Shown here: one piece after another, positions 24,023-33,037 of the stretch
Layout: the number at the start of each line of letters is the position of its first letter
How positions within the stretch are numbered: the stretch's first letter is position 1
DNA from: CAZSDU01 sp964429135
GTDB taxonomy: Bacteria > Bacteroidota > Bacteroidia > Bacteroidales > FEN-979
Reading direction: 5' to 3'
NCBI GenBank assembly: GCA_964429135.1
Contig: CAYSAU010000014.1
Span: 1 to 64,000, forward strand
Length of the DNA: 64,000 bases
The notes under the pieces: model-generated
Seen by the model: only the letters and a program-made list of their open reading frames with translations
Database searches by the model: none
What the model was told of the DNA's origin: nothing
Made by a program: the position numbers and the translations under genes

Positions 24023-24670
24023 TCATAGTTCATCGATGGCCTTCCTGATTTCCTGATCGGTCAAGCCAATCCCATATCCCCGGATGACCTTTCTGATTAT
24101 CCGGTTTTTATCCAGGATGAAGAAGACCGGGAAAGATCTTGCCTGGTAGTCCCTGGCGACATCACCGGCCGACAATAAAAACGGGTAGCCGAAGTCGTTC
24201 CGCTCCCGGTAACTGATCAAGGCGTTCATGCTTCTGCCGGTGCATTCGATTGCAACAAAGCTGAAATTCTCCTTGTTGTAAGCGGATCCCAGTTGTTTTA
24301 AAAAGGGGTGGATGCCTTGCAGGGGCCACAGCATACACTCGTAAATCGATGCTCTCATTTTGCCATCATAGCAAAAAGTCATACGGGTTGTATCCTCCTG
24401 CAGATGTTTCACAAAACTGGCGCCGATCGTGGTATCTGCAGGATTATTGTATTCTTTAACATAAAGCTGGCTTATGAAGGAGGCAGCCGTATCACCGGGA
24501 ACCCAGGCTTCACCCTTCGAATGGTAAGTTGCTGATTCAATGTTTTCAAGGTTTTTGACTACCTTTCCAAGGTAGTCTTTGGCGCTTTCCCGATTTGAAC
24601 AGGAAACCAGGATGGCCATGATCATCCCGGTTAAAACTACTTTTACAATCAATTCAGCAATTCTCATCAT
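24023..24670 (-). CDS. Thioredoxin-like lipoprotein lacking the CxxC active site
   Basis: A 215-residue lipoprotein; ATG 24670 (or 24667) is chosen because the longer frame overlaps the upstream gene. Lipobox AILVSC near residue 23. The N-terminal part (SAKDYLGKVVKNLENIESATYHSKGEAW) resembles a domain found before TlpA-like thioredoxins in Bacteroidota. The C-terminal part (FVAIECTGRSMNALISYRERNDFGYPFLLSAGDVARDYQARSFPVFFILDKNRIIRKV) is a thioredoxin fold second half with the cis-Pro of RSFPVFFILD. The active-site CxxC is missing: the sequence runs DGKMRASIYECMLWPLQGIHPFLKQLG. A large internal deletion that joined the N-domain to the end of the CxxC helix would explain it. Probably not redox-active. 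Confidence 0.7.
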   Translation of the reverse strand: MMRIAELIVKVVLTGMIMAILVSCSNRESAKDYLGKVVKNLENIESATYHSKGEAWVPGDTAASFISQLYVKEYNNPADTTIGASFVKHLQEDTTRMTFCYDGKMRASIYECMLWPLQGIHPFLKQLGSAYNKENFSFVAIECTGRSMNALISYRERNDFGYPFLLSAGDVARDYQARSFPVFFILDKNRIIRKVIRGYGIGLTDQEIRKAIDEL

Positions 24671-24677
24671 GGTTCTT

Positions 24678-25928
24678 TTATTCTTGCCGGGTTTTATCAT
24701 AATCGATCAAAGCCAGTTTTATACTTGAAATAACAATGTCGGGGTCATCCGTCTGCATCATATGCCCTGAACCTGAACTATAAAAAAAACGACCATATTT
24801 CAGTGGATACAATAGCTCCATCCATCGCTTCATTTGTATATTGCTGTTAATTCGCCACATTTTTTCTCTGTCGTAGATGGTGGGTGGTTCGGTAGCTGAG
24901 AAACCTCCCGCCTTAATAAAATGAACCGGTACGTCGGGCAAAGGATTTTCGTCGCATTCGGCGAAATCAGTTTTTGTTAATTGGCGTAGTATTTTTACCT
25001 CTTCCACGTAGTACCTTGGCATTTCGGCATATAGTTTTTCGGTGAAATTTTTATACGGTTGCCCGAATAAAGAATCAATCTGATGCCGGGTTAAACCAAT
25101 TTCGAGATACGGCAAATCGCCCATGTCTTTCTTTTTCGTGAAATCAACGGGATCGACAAAAACAAGCCCTGCAATTTCGTTTGGATAATTGGATGCGAAA
25201 CTCCGTATATAAGCGCCGCCGAACGAATGCGACACCAATAAATAGGGCGGCTTAAGCCCTTTTTCAAGCAGCATTGCCCTCAGATTTTCAACGATATGTT
25301 TCGTGGTTGGAGGCAAACTGTCGTCTTCCGATTCCCCAATCCGGGGACGGTTATAGGCAAAAACTGCATTGGTTTTCGAAAATTCATCAAGTATTGAAGC
25401 CCATCTTGTATAGTTGTCAGCCATTCCGTTTTCAAAAACAACCACAGGTTTACCGGATTGATTATTGTGCATTCCGGCCACAAAAACTTCAATTTTATGT
25501 CCGTTTATTGTGATAAAATCCAAACTGGCATAGGCTTTATCTTTATTGGCCTTCACGATGCGGATAAGTTCATTCCAGCGACTGTTGGCGTACAAGGATT
25601 TTAAGTCAGGGTCAGTGGTTATATGCCCGTAATTGGTGTAATTCATGTAAGTGGCCAGTTGGTTCAACTGCAAAAAAGCACTGTCGGGATTGTTTGCCAA
25701 TGCATAGGAACAAGCTGCATTATAGCGCTGATTCTTCGTGATTTTTGCATCAGGGACTTTAAACGCCTCCGAAAACGCGAAAGCCGAATTTTTGAAATCT
25801 CCTGAGCGATACAGCGAGTCAGCCTTTCGGATAAATGAATCGAAACTTTGTGATTTACGCTGAGCCAGTAGCGATGTGGCAGTAATTAGAAACACTAAAA
25901 GCCAGGTTGTTGTTTTCATACTTTTCAT
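24678..25928 (-). CDS. Exported TPR-alpha/beta-hydrolase fusion
   Basis: A 416-residue protein with a signal peptide (MKTTTWLLVFLITATSLLAQ; ATG at 25928 or 25919). Residues about 30-130 are TPR-like helices (FIRKADSLYRSGDFKNSAFAFSEAF, YNAACSYALANNPDSAFLQLNQL). From about 150 a classical alpha/beta-hydrolase follows: VVVFENGMADNYTRW, the nucleophile elbow SHSFGGAY (S240-region) and a C-terminal GSGHMMQTDDP with the catalytic His. An esterase, lipase or amidase in the periplasm is likely; substrate unknown. It lies between the methyltransferase and the thioredoxin-like gene, separated by 51 and 7 bp, in one operon with the serine hydrolase upstream. Confidence 0.85.
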   Translation of the reverse strand: MKSMKTTTWLLVFLITATSLLAQRKSQSFDSFIRKADSLYRSGDFKNSAFAFSEAFKVPDAKITKNQRYNAACSYALANNPDSAFLQLNQLATYMNYTNYGHITTDPDLKSLYANSRWNELIRIVKANKDKAYASLDFITINGHKIEVFVAGMHNNQSGKPVVVFENGMADNYTRWASILDEFSKTNAVFAYNRPRIGESEDDSLPPTTKHIVENLRAMLLEKGLKPPYLLVSHSFGGAYIRSFASNYPNEIAGLVFVDPVDFTKKKDMGDLPYLEIGLTRHQIDSLFGQPYKNFTEKLYAEMPRYYVEEVKILRQLTKTDFAECDENPLPDVPVHFIKAGGFSATEPPTIYDREKMWRINSNIQMKRWMELLYPLKYGRFFYSSGSGHMMQTDDPDIVISSIKLALIDYDKTRQE

Positions 25929-25979
25929 TTATTGTGTGTAATTCAGTGTACATTCAGTATCCGTGTAGCTATCACATAT

Positions 25980-26612
25980 TCAGCTTTTTCGCGCAATACA
26001 ATATGCCAATGGAAAGCTGCCGTTTATTTTGATTGTTTTGGAAATAATCAAACCATTTGTTTCCAACACATCTTCAAATTCCCTGATACTCCATTTGTTA
26101 ACAAACCGGATTCCTACCATCGCCGAAATATCAGCCATTACCCTGCTTTTCAAGTTTTCTCCTGCACACAGGGTCGGTGCAATTAATATCCCACTATCCT
26201 TCAGTACTCTTTTAGCCTCGCTGAGAGGTTTTTCGGGTTCAAAAAGCAAATGCAGGAGATTTGTAGCAATAACTACATCGAAATATTGATCGGGGAAAGG
26301 TAAATCATACGCATCCTGAACCTGAAAATCGATATTTTCAATACCGGAAGCTTTTTGCTTTTGTATGGCAGTATTTATCATTTCAGGAGAAATATCGGTG
26401 GCTGTAACAGTCATTACTTTCAGGCAAACTGAAAACGGTATAATCCCGGTTCCGGTACCAAGATCCAATATTTTTTGTCCGCTTTCCATTTCCGAATCCA
26501 GTTGGAGGAGAATCTTTTTGTAGGTTTTGCGAAACATGATTTTAATAAACGTATCGTAATGCGCCGCAAAATGACTCCAAAATATTTTCTCTTTTACCTG
26601 CCTGTTATTCAT
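25980..26612 (-). CDS. Class I SAM-dependent methyltransferase
   Basis: A 210-residue methyltransferase with motif I KILDLGTGTGIIPFSVC, an acidic strand end VTATDISPEMINTA, motif III IDFQVQDAYDLPFPDQYFDVV and the strand-4 region ATNLLHLLFEPEKPLSEAKRVLKDSGILIAP. It resembles the UbiE/Cfa-type methyltransf_11 group that acts on small molecules. ATG 26612 is preferred: the longer frame from 26666 would overlap the stop of the serine-hydrolase gene by 38 bp and adds a basic tail not typical for the family. It follows that gene by 16 bp, so they are co-transcribed. Substrate unknown. Confidence 0.85.
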   Translation of the reverse strand: MNNRQVKEKIFWSHFAAHYDTFIKIMFRKTYKKILLQLDSEMESGQKILDLGTGTGIIPFSVCLKVMTVTATDISPEMINTAIQKQKASGIENIDFQVQDAYDLPFPDQYFDVVIATNLLHLLFEPEKPLSEAKRVLKDSGILIAPTLCAGENLKSRVMADISAMVGIRFVNKWSIREFEDVLETNGLIISKTIKINGSFPLAYCIARKS

Positions 26613-26628
26613 ATTGTTTAGTTTGTTT

Positions 26629-28089
26629 TTACTCGGTTTTTGTGACATCGGTTTTGATCGCCTCAACTCCGTTAAAAACGAATCCCGTGATGGTTCCTCG
26701 GGAATCTGATAAAAATTTGAAATCGGTTTTTACTTCGAAAACAAAAAAATCAACATGGGACGTAAAGTTCATTTTCCATGATACATCACTTACATTAAGA
26801 AACAAATCACCATTTTTACTGGTAACCGTAAATTGCTGCCCTTTTCGTGTGTAAGTTCCTGTATATGTATTTAAAACCGTATCGGGTACTGTAATAACTT
26901 TCTTTTTTACCGGTGTATAATCTTTCCAGTGATAAACACTTGCGACGCTGTAAACAATTTCCTGAAAAATATCCCAGCTATCGGAATTGGCCATAATCAC
27001 CACTCCTTTACCATCAAAACTGCCCATGTACTGGCAAACAAAACCCTCATTGCCACCATCGTTGGTAAAATACCTGGTGTCCCCCATTTTAATTATGTAA
27101 ACGCCATAGGCCGGTGAACCTTCCATATAGGGAGTCAACCGCAATTTTGTCATTTCAGGCGACAGGATTGTTCCTGATTTCCCATTGAATGACCGTTGTG
27201 TTTCGATAACATAGTTGCACAAATCGGAAGGCGTTGACCATAATCCGGCTGCTGCCATTTCGGGATACAGATAATATTTGCCCCTGACCTCTTTCCCACC
27301 GGAATATCCGGTTGCTATCAACAAGCTTTTACTTTTGGGTGGCGGTTGGGTAAAAAAGCTGTTTGTCATTCCCATGGGTTTCAGGATATTTTTCCACATG
27401 AATTCATCGTAGGGTTCTTGCGTAATATCTGTAATCATCAATTGCGAAATTGTATATCCGCCGCCGGAGTAAGCAGATTTTATACCCGGTTCAAATTGTG
27501 AACGAACCGCCAGGGTGTTTGCTGGTTTTTTGCCATCGAGAATCTGGATAATTGACGGCAAGGTGTCGTCTTTGCAATATCCCGGGAAACCGTCGATGGT
27601 TAATCCTGCGGTATGACTTAAAAGATTTGCCGTTGTAATTTTTTTGTTTTTTGCGATCGAATCATACGGAAATTGCCAGCTTGTAAGGGTTTGATTGATA
27701 TCGGCGTTTAAATCGAGTTTCTTTTCCTGTACTAATTTGAAAACAGCAACGGCATGTAAAGATTTGCTCAGCGAAGCAGCCTGAAAAAGCGTTTGAGGTG
27801 TTACCAAACGATGTTCAGATGAATCGGCCCAACCATACCCTTTTGCCCATTCAATCCGATAATCGTTAATTACGGCAATACTCAACCCCTGCATGTTATA
27901 ATGCGCCATACGGTCTTTCAGTGTCCAATTTAAGGTGTCTTGTGTTTGAACCCACCGGGTTAAATTATTTTCAACCTGCTGTATGTTTTTCTCAACTTCG
28001 GGCGAATATACAGTTGATTGTGCCCTAAGACAACTTGCATGAAATAGTACCGAAATCACAAGCAAGCAGACAGACGTTTGTTTTTTCAT
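26629..28089 (-). CDS. Beta-lactamase-family serine hydrolase
   Basis: A 486-residue exported protein of the class C beta-lactamase/peptidase S12 family. Signal peptide MKKQTSVCLLVISVLFHASC; the cysteine may even be a lipobox. The catalytic S106-x-x-K109 (AASLSKS), the YSG-type motif (SAYSGGGYTISQ near residue 210) and a C-terminal NDGGNEGF replacing the KTG box are visible. A small beta-barrel lipocalin-like C-domain (VLNTYTGTYTRKGQQFTV...) ends it. Such enzymes act as D-Ala-D-Ala carboxypeptidases or esterases; substrate not predictable. It heads an operon with the methyltransferase and hydrolase genes. Confidence 0.85.
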   Translation of the reverse strand: MKKQTSVCLLVISVLFHASCLRAQSTVYSPEVEKNIQQVENNLTRWVQTQDTLNWTLKDRMAHYNMQGLSIAVINDYRIEWAKGYGWADSSEHRLVTPQTLFQAASLSKSLHAVAVFKLVQEKKLDLNADINQTLTSWQFPYDSIAKNKKITTANLLSHTAGLTIDGFPGYCKDDTLPSIIQILDGKKPANTLAVRSQFEPGIKSAYSGGGYTISQLMITDITQEPYDEFMWKNILKPMGMTNSFFTQPPPKSKSLLIATGYSGGKEVRGKYYLYPEMAAAGLWSTPSDLCNYVIETQRSFNGKSGTILSPEMTKLRLTPYMEGSPAYGVYIIKMGDTRYFTNDGGNEGFVCQYMGSFDGKGVVIMANSDSWDIFQEIVYSVASVYHWKDYTPVKKKVITVPDTVLNTYTGTYTRKGQQFTVTSKNGDLFLNVSDVSWKMNFTSHVDFFVFEVKTDFKFLSDSRGTITGFVFNGVEAIKTDVTKTE

Positions 28090-28190
28090 GGCATTATAGT
28101 ATTACACACGATCTCGATTAAAGGTTTTTAGCTGAAGCAAAATACGTTACTAAAAAACATTTAGAATTGGAAAAATGCGAACAGTTCAGT

Positions 28191-28997
28191 TTATTTCTTG
28201 TTTGCCAAAATAAATCCTGAAGGAATAAACTTTCCGGGTAATGTTCGTACAATGTTTTTAAACGTATTGATGAAGTGAGCCTGATCGTAAAAATTACTGT
28301 CCATCGCAAGTTGTGTTAATGAAGGGTTTGCGGCGGGCGATGGGTATGCCATTAATTCGATTGCATTTCTCAATTTTATGATAATCGAAAACTCTTTCGG
28401 CCTCAGACCTATATATTGAAGAAATAATTTCTGAAGATACCTGGGCGAACAGCCTAATTGCTCACTAAGGTTTTTAATTGAAACACTGCCATTACTGTTT
28501 ATGATGCCGATACAAGCATTGTAAATAACAAGGGTGTGTTCGTTTTTAAACAAAAAATCAGTAAAATGGTCCAGGAAGTCTAAAAGCTGATTTTCATCAA
28601 ACAGGTTTAACCCACTTGCTTCATTTTCAAATGCCTTATTAATTGTTTTGAGTGGAATAATTCTATCTCTGCAAAGCTTCATGTCGGAATCAGTCAGCAT
28701 CGACATTACCCATGGAAACAGTTGAACCGTATTTATTTTGGTTGCGGGTAAGATGTCCACGATTACCGATTTTGTTGCTTGTCCACAAAAATAATATCCC
28801 GCGTTTAGACGTAAAGGTTTCTTATCAATATAAACGACTGAACCTTGCCCGGTAATAAAAGCAATATTAAAGCAGCCGTTGGGGACAATGGTTTTTTTTG
28901 TTACCGATAAACTAATGGTATGGTTGTCAAATATCCATATTCTTTTGATATAATATACCAGCGAATCATTAACGCTGAGTTCATTATATATATACAT
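28191..28997 (-). CDS. AraC-family transcriptional regulator
   Basis: A 268-residue regulator: N-terminal sensing domain (VYYIKRIWIFDN, NGCFNIAFITGQG, GYYFCGQATKSVIVDI; the DUF6597-like type) and a C-terminal AraC DNA-binding domain with two helix-turn-helix units (IKNLSEQLGCSPRYLQKLFLQYIGLRPKEFS at about 190-220 and LAMDSNFYDQAHFINTFKNIVRTLPGKF at about 235-262). No membrane span. It is 101 bp upstream of the serine-hydrolase operon, on the same strand, so it probably controls that operon. Ligand unknown. Confidence 0.9.
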   Translation of the reverse strand: MYIYNELSVNDSLVYYIKRIWIFDNHTISLSVTKKTIVPNGCFNIAFITGQGSVVYIDKKPLRLNAGYYFCGQATKSVIVDILPATKINTVQLFPWVMSMLTDSDMKLCRDRIIPLKTINKAFENEASGLNLFDENQLLDFLDHFTDFLFKNEHTLVIYNACIGIINSNGSVSIKNLSEQLGCSPRYLQKLFLQYIGLRPKEFSIIIKLRNAIELMAYPSPAANPSLTQLAMDSNFYDQAHFINTFKNIVRTLPGKFIPSGFILANKK

Positions 28998-29063
28998 GGA
29001 CTTGATTTTCGTTCTGGTCGTATGTTCCTCTATACGAAGTTAAAACTGTTTCGGAAACCGACA

Positions 29064-30194
29064 TCACAAATTTTTTTTAATCTCAAACATTGATGCGGTA
29101 TTCCTCGCAGTTCGGGCATAGAATTCAACCAAAACCGGCATATAGCTTTCAAGCGTCGGGTATTTGTTCCGGTTCGCTTCATAATCTCCCAGGCAGTTAA
29201 CCAGGTCGTTGATCCAGAAAAAACCGTTGTTGAATTCCGTGATCATTTTTGCTTTGGCCACGCTGGTGTCGGAATCATGCTTCAGGTAGTATCGCACCAC
29301 CGATGCCCTCACCAGCGCCTCATTCAGCATGGTCTGCCAATTCCCGTAAGCCTGCCTCCGCATACTCTCCTTCACAATACCGAAGAGCTTTTCTCCAGAG
29401 GCTTCAAATGCTGATTTGTATTGATCGGTGAGATGGTTTACATACGAATGGTTGAATTCATGGATCAGGGTGGGCAGGTTTTTGTCGGTGCTGTAGGCGG
29501 GATCGCCAAGACTGTCGAGCGGACAGATTCCCATGATGGCATAATTATCCTCCCTTCCGCCTGGCCAGCTGATCTTCGGTCCGTAATTGCCGCATCCGTT
29601 GCCCAGTCCCAGAACGACAATTAATCTGCCGTTGGGCTGAACGCCGTAGTATTGTTGATACCATGAAATATCCAACGCATGATAAACCTTGTTAAACCGT
29701 TCAGGAACCGTTTTGTAAAGTTGCTCGTGTGCTTTGAAAAATTCATCACAATTGGCATCGGCATAGAATTTCTGCAGAAGTGTTACAAATTTTGTCGCAT
29801 TATCCAGTCCCCATCTTCCTTCAGGAATATCTTTGGTAAAATCTAAAACTGGGATTAATCCGGGAGGTTGATCCAGGTGGATGGCCATCTTCATGACGGC
29901 ATCAAACGACACCCCGTTTTTATCTCTCAGTTTTCTTGCAAAGGTGATCAGTTCATGATCCTTGTGCTGATCAAAGTGTTTGTGAATATCCGCAGTATAA
30001 CTCTTATACTGCTCATCATTATATTCCCAGTTGCCGGCCAGTCTGAACACAATGCTGAGCAGCTCGATCCGTTTGTCAACTGAAGGTGCAGGAAAATTAT
30101 TGATCTCTGCCGGTTTTGCAGGGTTATTTTCCTGGGCCAAAGCGGAAATTGAAACTGTGACCAAGCAGTAGCAGACTAGAATAACTCTTTTCAT
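29064..30194 (-). CDS. Exported DUF4932 metallopeptidase-like protein
   Basis: A 376-residue protein with a signal peptide (MKRVILVCYCLVTVSISALAQ; ATG 30194). The second half contains LIHEFNHSYVNHL with H245, E246 and H249, the zinc-binding HExxH motif, and further on NEALVRASVVRYY, whose Glu could be the third ligand. The pattern matches DUF4932 (Gluzincin-like). The N-terminal half is helical (ELITFARKLRDKNGVSFDAVMKMAIHL). Probably a periplasmic or outer-surface zinc peptidase; substrate unknown. The AraC regulator is downstream by 66 bp, the next beta-lactamase-fold gene upstream by 77 bp. Confidence 0.8.
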   Translation of the reverse strand: MKRVILVCYCLVTVSISALAQENNPAKPAEINNFPAPSVDKRIELLSIVFRLAGNWEYNDEQYKSYTADIHKHFDQHKDHELITFARKLRDKNGVSFDAVMKMAIHLDQPPGLIPVLDFTKDIPEGRWGLDNATKFVTLLQKFYADANCDEFFKAHEQLYKTVPERFNKVYHALDISWYQQYYGVQPNGRLIVVLGLGNGCGNYGPKISWPGGREDNYAIMGICPLDSLGDPAYSTDKNLPTLIHEFNHSYVNHLTDQYKSAFEASGEKLFGIVKESMRRQAYGNWQTMLNEALVRASVVRYYLKHDSDTSVAKAKMITEFNNGFFWINDLVNCLGDYEANRNKYPTLESYMPVLVEFYARTARNTASMFEIKKNL

Positions 30195-30271
30195 CAAAAT
30201 TGCTTTTATTTTCACTTTTTATTTACTACTATTTTTTTTCCTTATAGACTCCTGGAACATCGACTTCATCG

Positions 30272-31399
30272 TTAATTCTGGTCCATCCTGATCAGTTTGC
30301 TGAGCATGTTCCTGCAAATATCTTCGGTACTTCCGAATTCACGCGAATTTGTGACGACAACATAAGCCCTGTTTAGCTTAGGTGCCACAGCAACTGTGGC
30401 GTACCAGATACCGTTGCTGCCGTTATGTGACAGCACTTTCCCCTTAGCCCAGGGTTGTTCTGAAACGCCCCATCCTCCGGCATAAAAACCAAAAGGCTGA
30501 GCTAATTTATTTAAAATCGTGCTATCAAGAATGGCGTTTTTACCAGTAAGCCAAAGGGAAAGAAACTTAGCCCAGTCCTGGATGTTACAGTGTACCTCTC
30601 CCGCTGGCCCGATTGCATCCGGGTCGTAAGATAAACTTGGACGCCAGTTATCACCATATCTTCCATGGCCCCATGGCTGATCAATCTGGGCTGGATTGCC
30701 CGGAACGCCAAACCCTGCAGAGGTCATCCCCAACGGATCGAATAAACGATTTTGCATTAAAGTTTCCCAGCTTAAACCGGTTATCTTTTCTGCCATGCAT
30801 CCTGCAATCATATACCCGAAATTGGAATAATGGTGCTCGCCGGGAGTAAAGGGGGCAGGTGATTTAAGATTGTCTTTCAGAATGGCCAGGCGCCGCTCTT
30901 TGATCTCATCCTTACTGTAGGCATCCCAATCTGTCGGATTTGCTGGAACACTGGCAGAGTGCGTAAGTAATTGCCATAGTGTAACAGTGTTATAATCGGG
31001 ATGGATAATTCCCTTCAATTCAGGAAATACATCAACAAGTTTCGTATTCCATTTAAGTTTTCCTTCGGCTACCAGCGTGCCGATCATGGCAGCGGTCATC
31101 GCTTTGGTGCAGGAGCCCAGATGGACCACATCCATGGTGGTGAACGCAATACCGGAACCTGCCTTCCGCACACCCGCCGAAGCGGCCGCGGTCACACCTT
31201 CCGCTGAAATAATTGCAGCAATCATACCGGGAGATCTCCCGTCATTAACAATTTCCGTTATTGCCGTGCCAATCAATTCAGATTGATTCGATTCTGATTT
31301 TGTTTGCGAGCAAACAGGCCTCATGGAAACTGAAAATGCGAGCAGCAATAACACAAGATTTTTCACTTGCCCCAGTCGAAAAAAGCTGACAATTATCAT
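30272..31399 (-). CDS. Beta-lactamase-family serine hydrolase
   Basis: A 375-residue exported class C beta-lactamase/PBP-like protein. Of several in-frame ATGs the one at 31399 gives the best signal peptide (MIIVSFFRLGQVKNLVLLLLAFSVS). Motifs in order: LGSCTKAMTAAMIGTLV, a SxxK box with SCTK at about residue 85; YSNFGYMIAG, the YxN box; and SHNGSNGIWYA replacing KTG (HNG). It shares only the fold with the gene at 26629. Role probably peptidoglycan or ester hydrolysis in the periplasm; substrate unknown. Confidence 0.85.
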   Translation of the reverse strand: MIIVSFFRLGQVKNLVLLLLAFSVSMRPVCSQTKSESNQSELIGTAITEIVNDGRSPGMIAAIISAEGVTAAASAGVRKAGSGIAFTTMDVVHLGSCTKAMTAAMIGTLVAEGKLKWNTKLVDVFPELKGIIHPDYNTVTLWQLLTHSASVPANPTDWDAYSKDEIKERRLAILKDNLKSPAPFTPGEHHYSNFGYMIAGCMAEKITGLSWETLMQNRLFDPLGMTSAGFGVPGNPAQIDQPWGHGRYGDNWRPSLSYDPDAIGPAGEVHCNIQDWAKFLSLWLTGKNAILDSTILNKLAQPFGFYAGGWGVSEQPWAKGKVLSHNGSNGIWYATVAVAPKLNRAYVVVTNSREFGSTEDICRNMLSKLIRMDQN

Positions 31400-31475
31400 C
31401 CGTGTCATACTTTCGAAATCAAATCCCTTTCCAGCCAATACTGATGGAGGCCTCGTTTCTTTTTCATTCCTGGAT

Positions 31476-32957
31476 TTATTTGCTGGTCAGATCAAATTTC
31501 CATAAGCAATTCGTCCAGGTGTTATCCGGTTCGGCAAATTTAAGGGTCACCGGGAAATCAGGCGAAATGCACATGGAAGAGATGATCAACTTGCCGCCTT
31601 TGACATAGTTTACGCAAGGATCCATAAGTCGCTGCTTTGAGCCTCCTCCGTATGTTGAATATTCAATCTTCTTCAGCGATTTGTCAAGCAATAAAATCAC
31701 CAGATTCATCCCGCCCTGGATGGATTGATAGGGCGCATCTTTGGTCACCGGGAAATCTTTTGAGGCGGAGGTGCCTGCCAGTACATAGTGTTCCTTATCG
31801 GTTTTCGCAATAAAATTGATCCAGTCGGACTTAGACCCGCCAATAAAGGATGAATATATAGGAATATTGGCTGCTAAGTCCAATTTCATGATGAAACCAT
31901 CCGCATTTCCGCCGGAATATTTTGGATTCAATGCATCGGAGGTGACCGGGAAACCGGGTGATTTCGTGTGCCCGGCAAGAATAATGGTATGTGCATCCTC
32001 CGCAATAACGGCATTGACCTGGTCTGTTGAATCGCCTCCGATAAACGTTGAATAATATAGCTTGGAGAGATCTTTACTGATGATGGTGAAAAATCCATCA
32101 TCTTTTCCACCTAAAGATTTTTGATATGCATTCTTTGTAACCGGGAAATTATCAGAGTAGGTTTGGCCGGCGAGGATAATTTTTCCGTCCACCCCAAATG
32201 AAAATGATCTGATATGGTCCAAAGATTTTCCTCCAAAATATGTAGAGTACAATATTTTATCAAGATCTGATGGCATTGCCGTAATGGTTATGTCACCCGT
32301 CAGCCATCGATTATTGGTGTCGGGCGGGGCGGAATTATCGTACTTCATTTGAACAGCGCCTGCGGTTGTGGGAAAATTAAGTGATTCGGTTTTGCCAAAT
32401 AAATACAGGGTGTTATGATTGACTGCGAGTCTTGTCCAATGGTCGGAGCCTGAACCTCCCAGATAGGTAGAAGCTACATACTTGCAATCATTGGTGAATT
32501 TTATGATATAATGATCATTCTCCCCCTTCAGCGTTTTCTGAAAGGCATTGGGTGAACATGGCAGATCCGGCGAATCGGTTGTAAAGCCAACATAAACGTT
32601 GCCCTCATCATCCATGCCCAGTTGCAGGCAATAGTTCTCCGATCCGGAACCTCCGATGTAGGTTGAGTAGATCAACTCTCCCACGGGTGACAATTTCATT
32701 AAAAACGCATCGCCACCGGTTGCATCACTCTCCGTATGCCCCTTATAACTTTTCTGAAAAGCATCTTCTGTAACCCTCAGCCCCTCCCTTGTTCCTCCGG
32801 CGACAAAAATATTTCCGTTTTTATCAACGACCGAAGGAGTGGAAGTATGAACGCCCCCACCGGAAGCCAGGTAGATTGAAAAATCAGGTTTCTGGGCGAA
32901 TATGCCAGATAAAATAGTTGTAAAAAGAAAAGCAGTAATAATCAGTTCGGTTTTCAT
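31476..32957 (-). CDS. SBBP-repeat beta-propeller protein
   Basis: A 493-residue exported protein (signal peptide MKTELIITAFLFTTILSGIFAQ) built from about eight SBBP-type blades (PF06739), each with a pattern STYxGGSGxD...V..D..GNxYVxGxTxSxxFP: for example STYIGGSGSENYCLQLGMDDEGNVYVGFT, LGGSGSDHWTRLAVNHNTLYLFGKT and FIGGSKSDWINFIAKTDKEHY. No T9SS sorting domain ends it; it closes with WTNCLWKFDLTSK. The propeller most likely binds sugars or proteins; no enzymatic motif. Not obviously in an operon: 37 and 80 bp gaps to the neighbours. Confidence 0.85.
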   Translation of the reverse strand: MKTELIITAFLFTTILSGIFAQKPDFSIYLASGGGVHTSTPSVVDKNGNIFVAGGTREGLRVTEDAFQKSYKGHTESDATGGDAFLMKLSPVGELIYSTYIGGSGSENYCLQLGMDDEGNVYVGFTTDSPDLPCSPNAFQKTLKGENDHYIIKFTNDCKYVASTYLGGSGSDHWTRLAVNHNTLYLFGKTESLNFPTTAGAVQMKYDNSAPPDTNNRWLTGDITITAMPSDLDKILYSTYFGGKSLDHIRSFSFGVDGKIILAGQTYSDNFPVTKNAYQKSLGGKDDGFFTIISKDLSKLYYSTFIGGDSTDQVNAVIAEDAHTIILAGHTKSPGFPVTSDALNPKYSGGNADGFIMKLDLAANIPIYSSFIGGSKSDWINFIAKTDKEHYVLAGTSASKDFPVTKDAPYQSIQGGMNLVILLLDKSLKKIEYSTYGGGSKQRLMDPCVNYVKGGKLIISSMCISPDFPVTLKFAEPDNTWTNCLWKFDLTSK

Positions 32958-33037
32958 TTTGCAATCGTATTGGTGAGAAAAAGAGACGGTATTTTCAGAT
33001 ATATCAAAATCATGAAAGTCCTACTTAATCAGGGTAG

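Noticed and set aside
26629..31399. Acquired antibiotic-resistance beta-lactamases
   Set aside because: Both proteins have only the general S12/class C fold with altered third boxes (NDGG, HNG) and are long housekeeping-like exported hydrolases.
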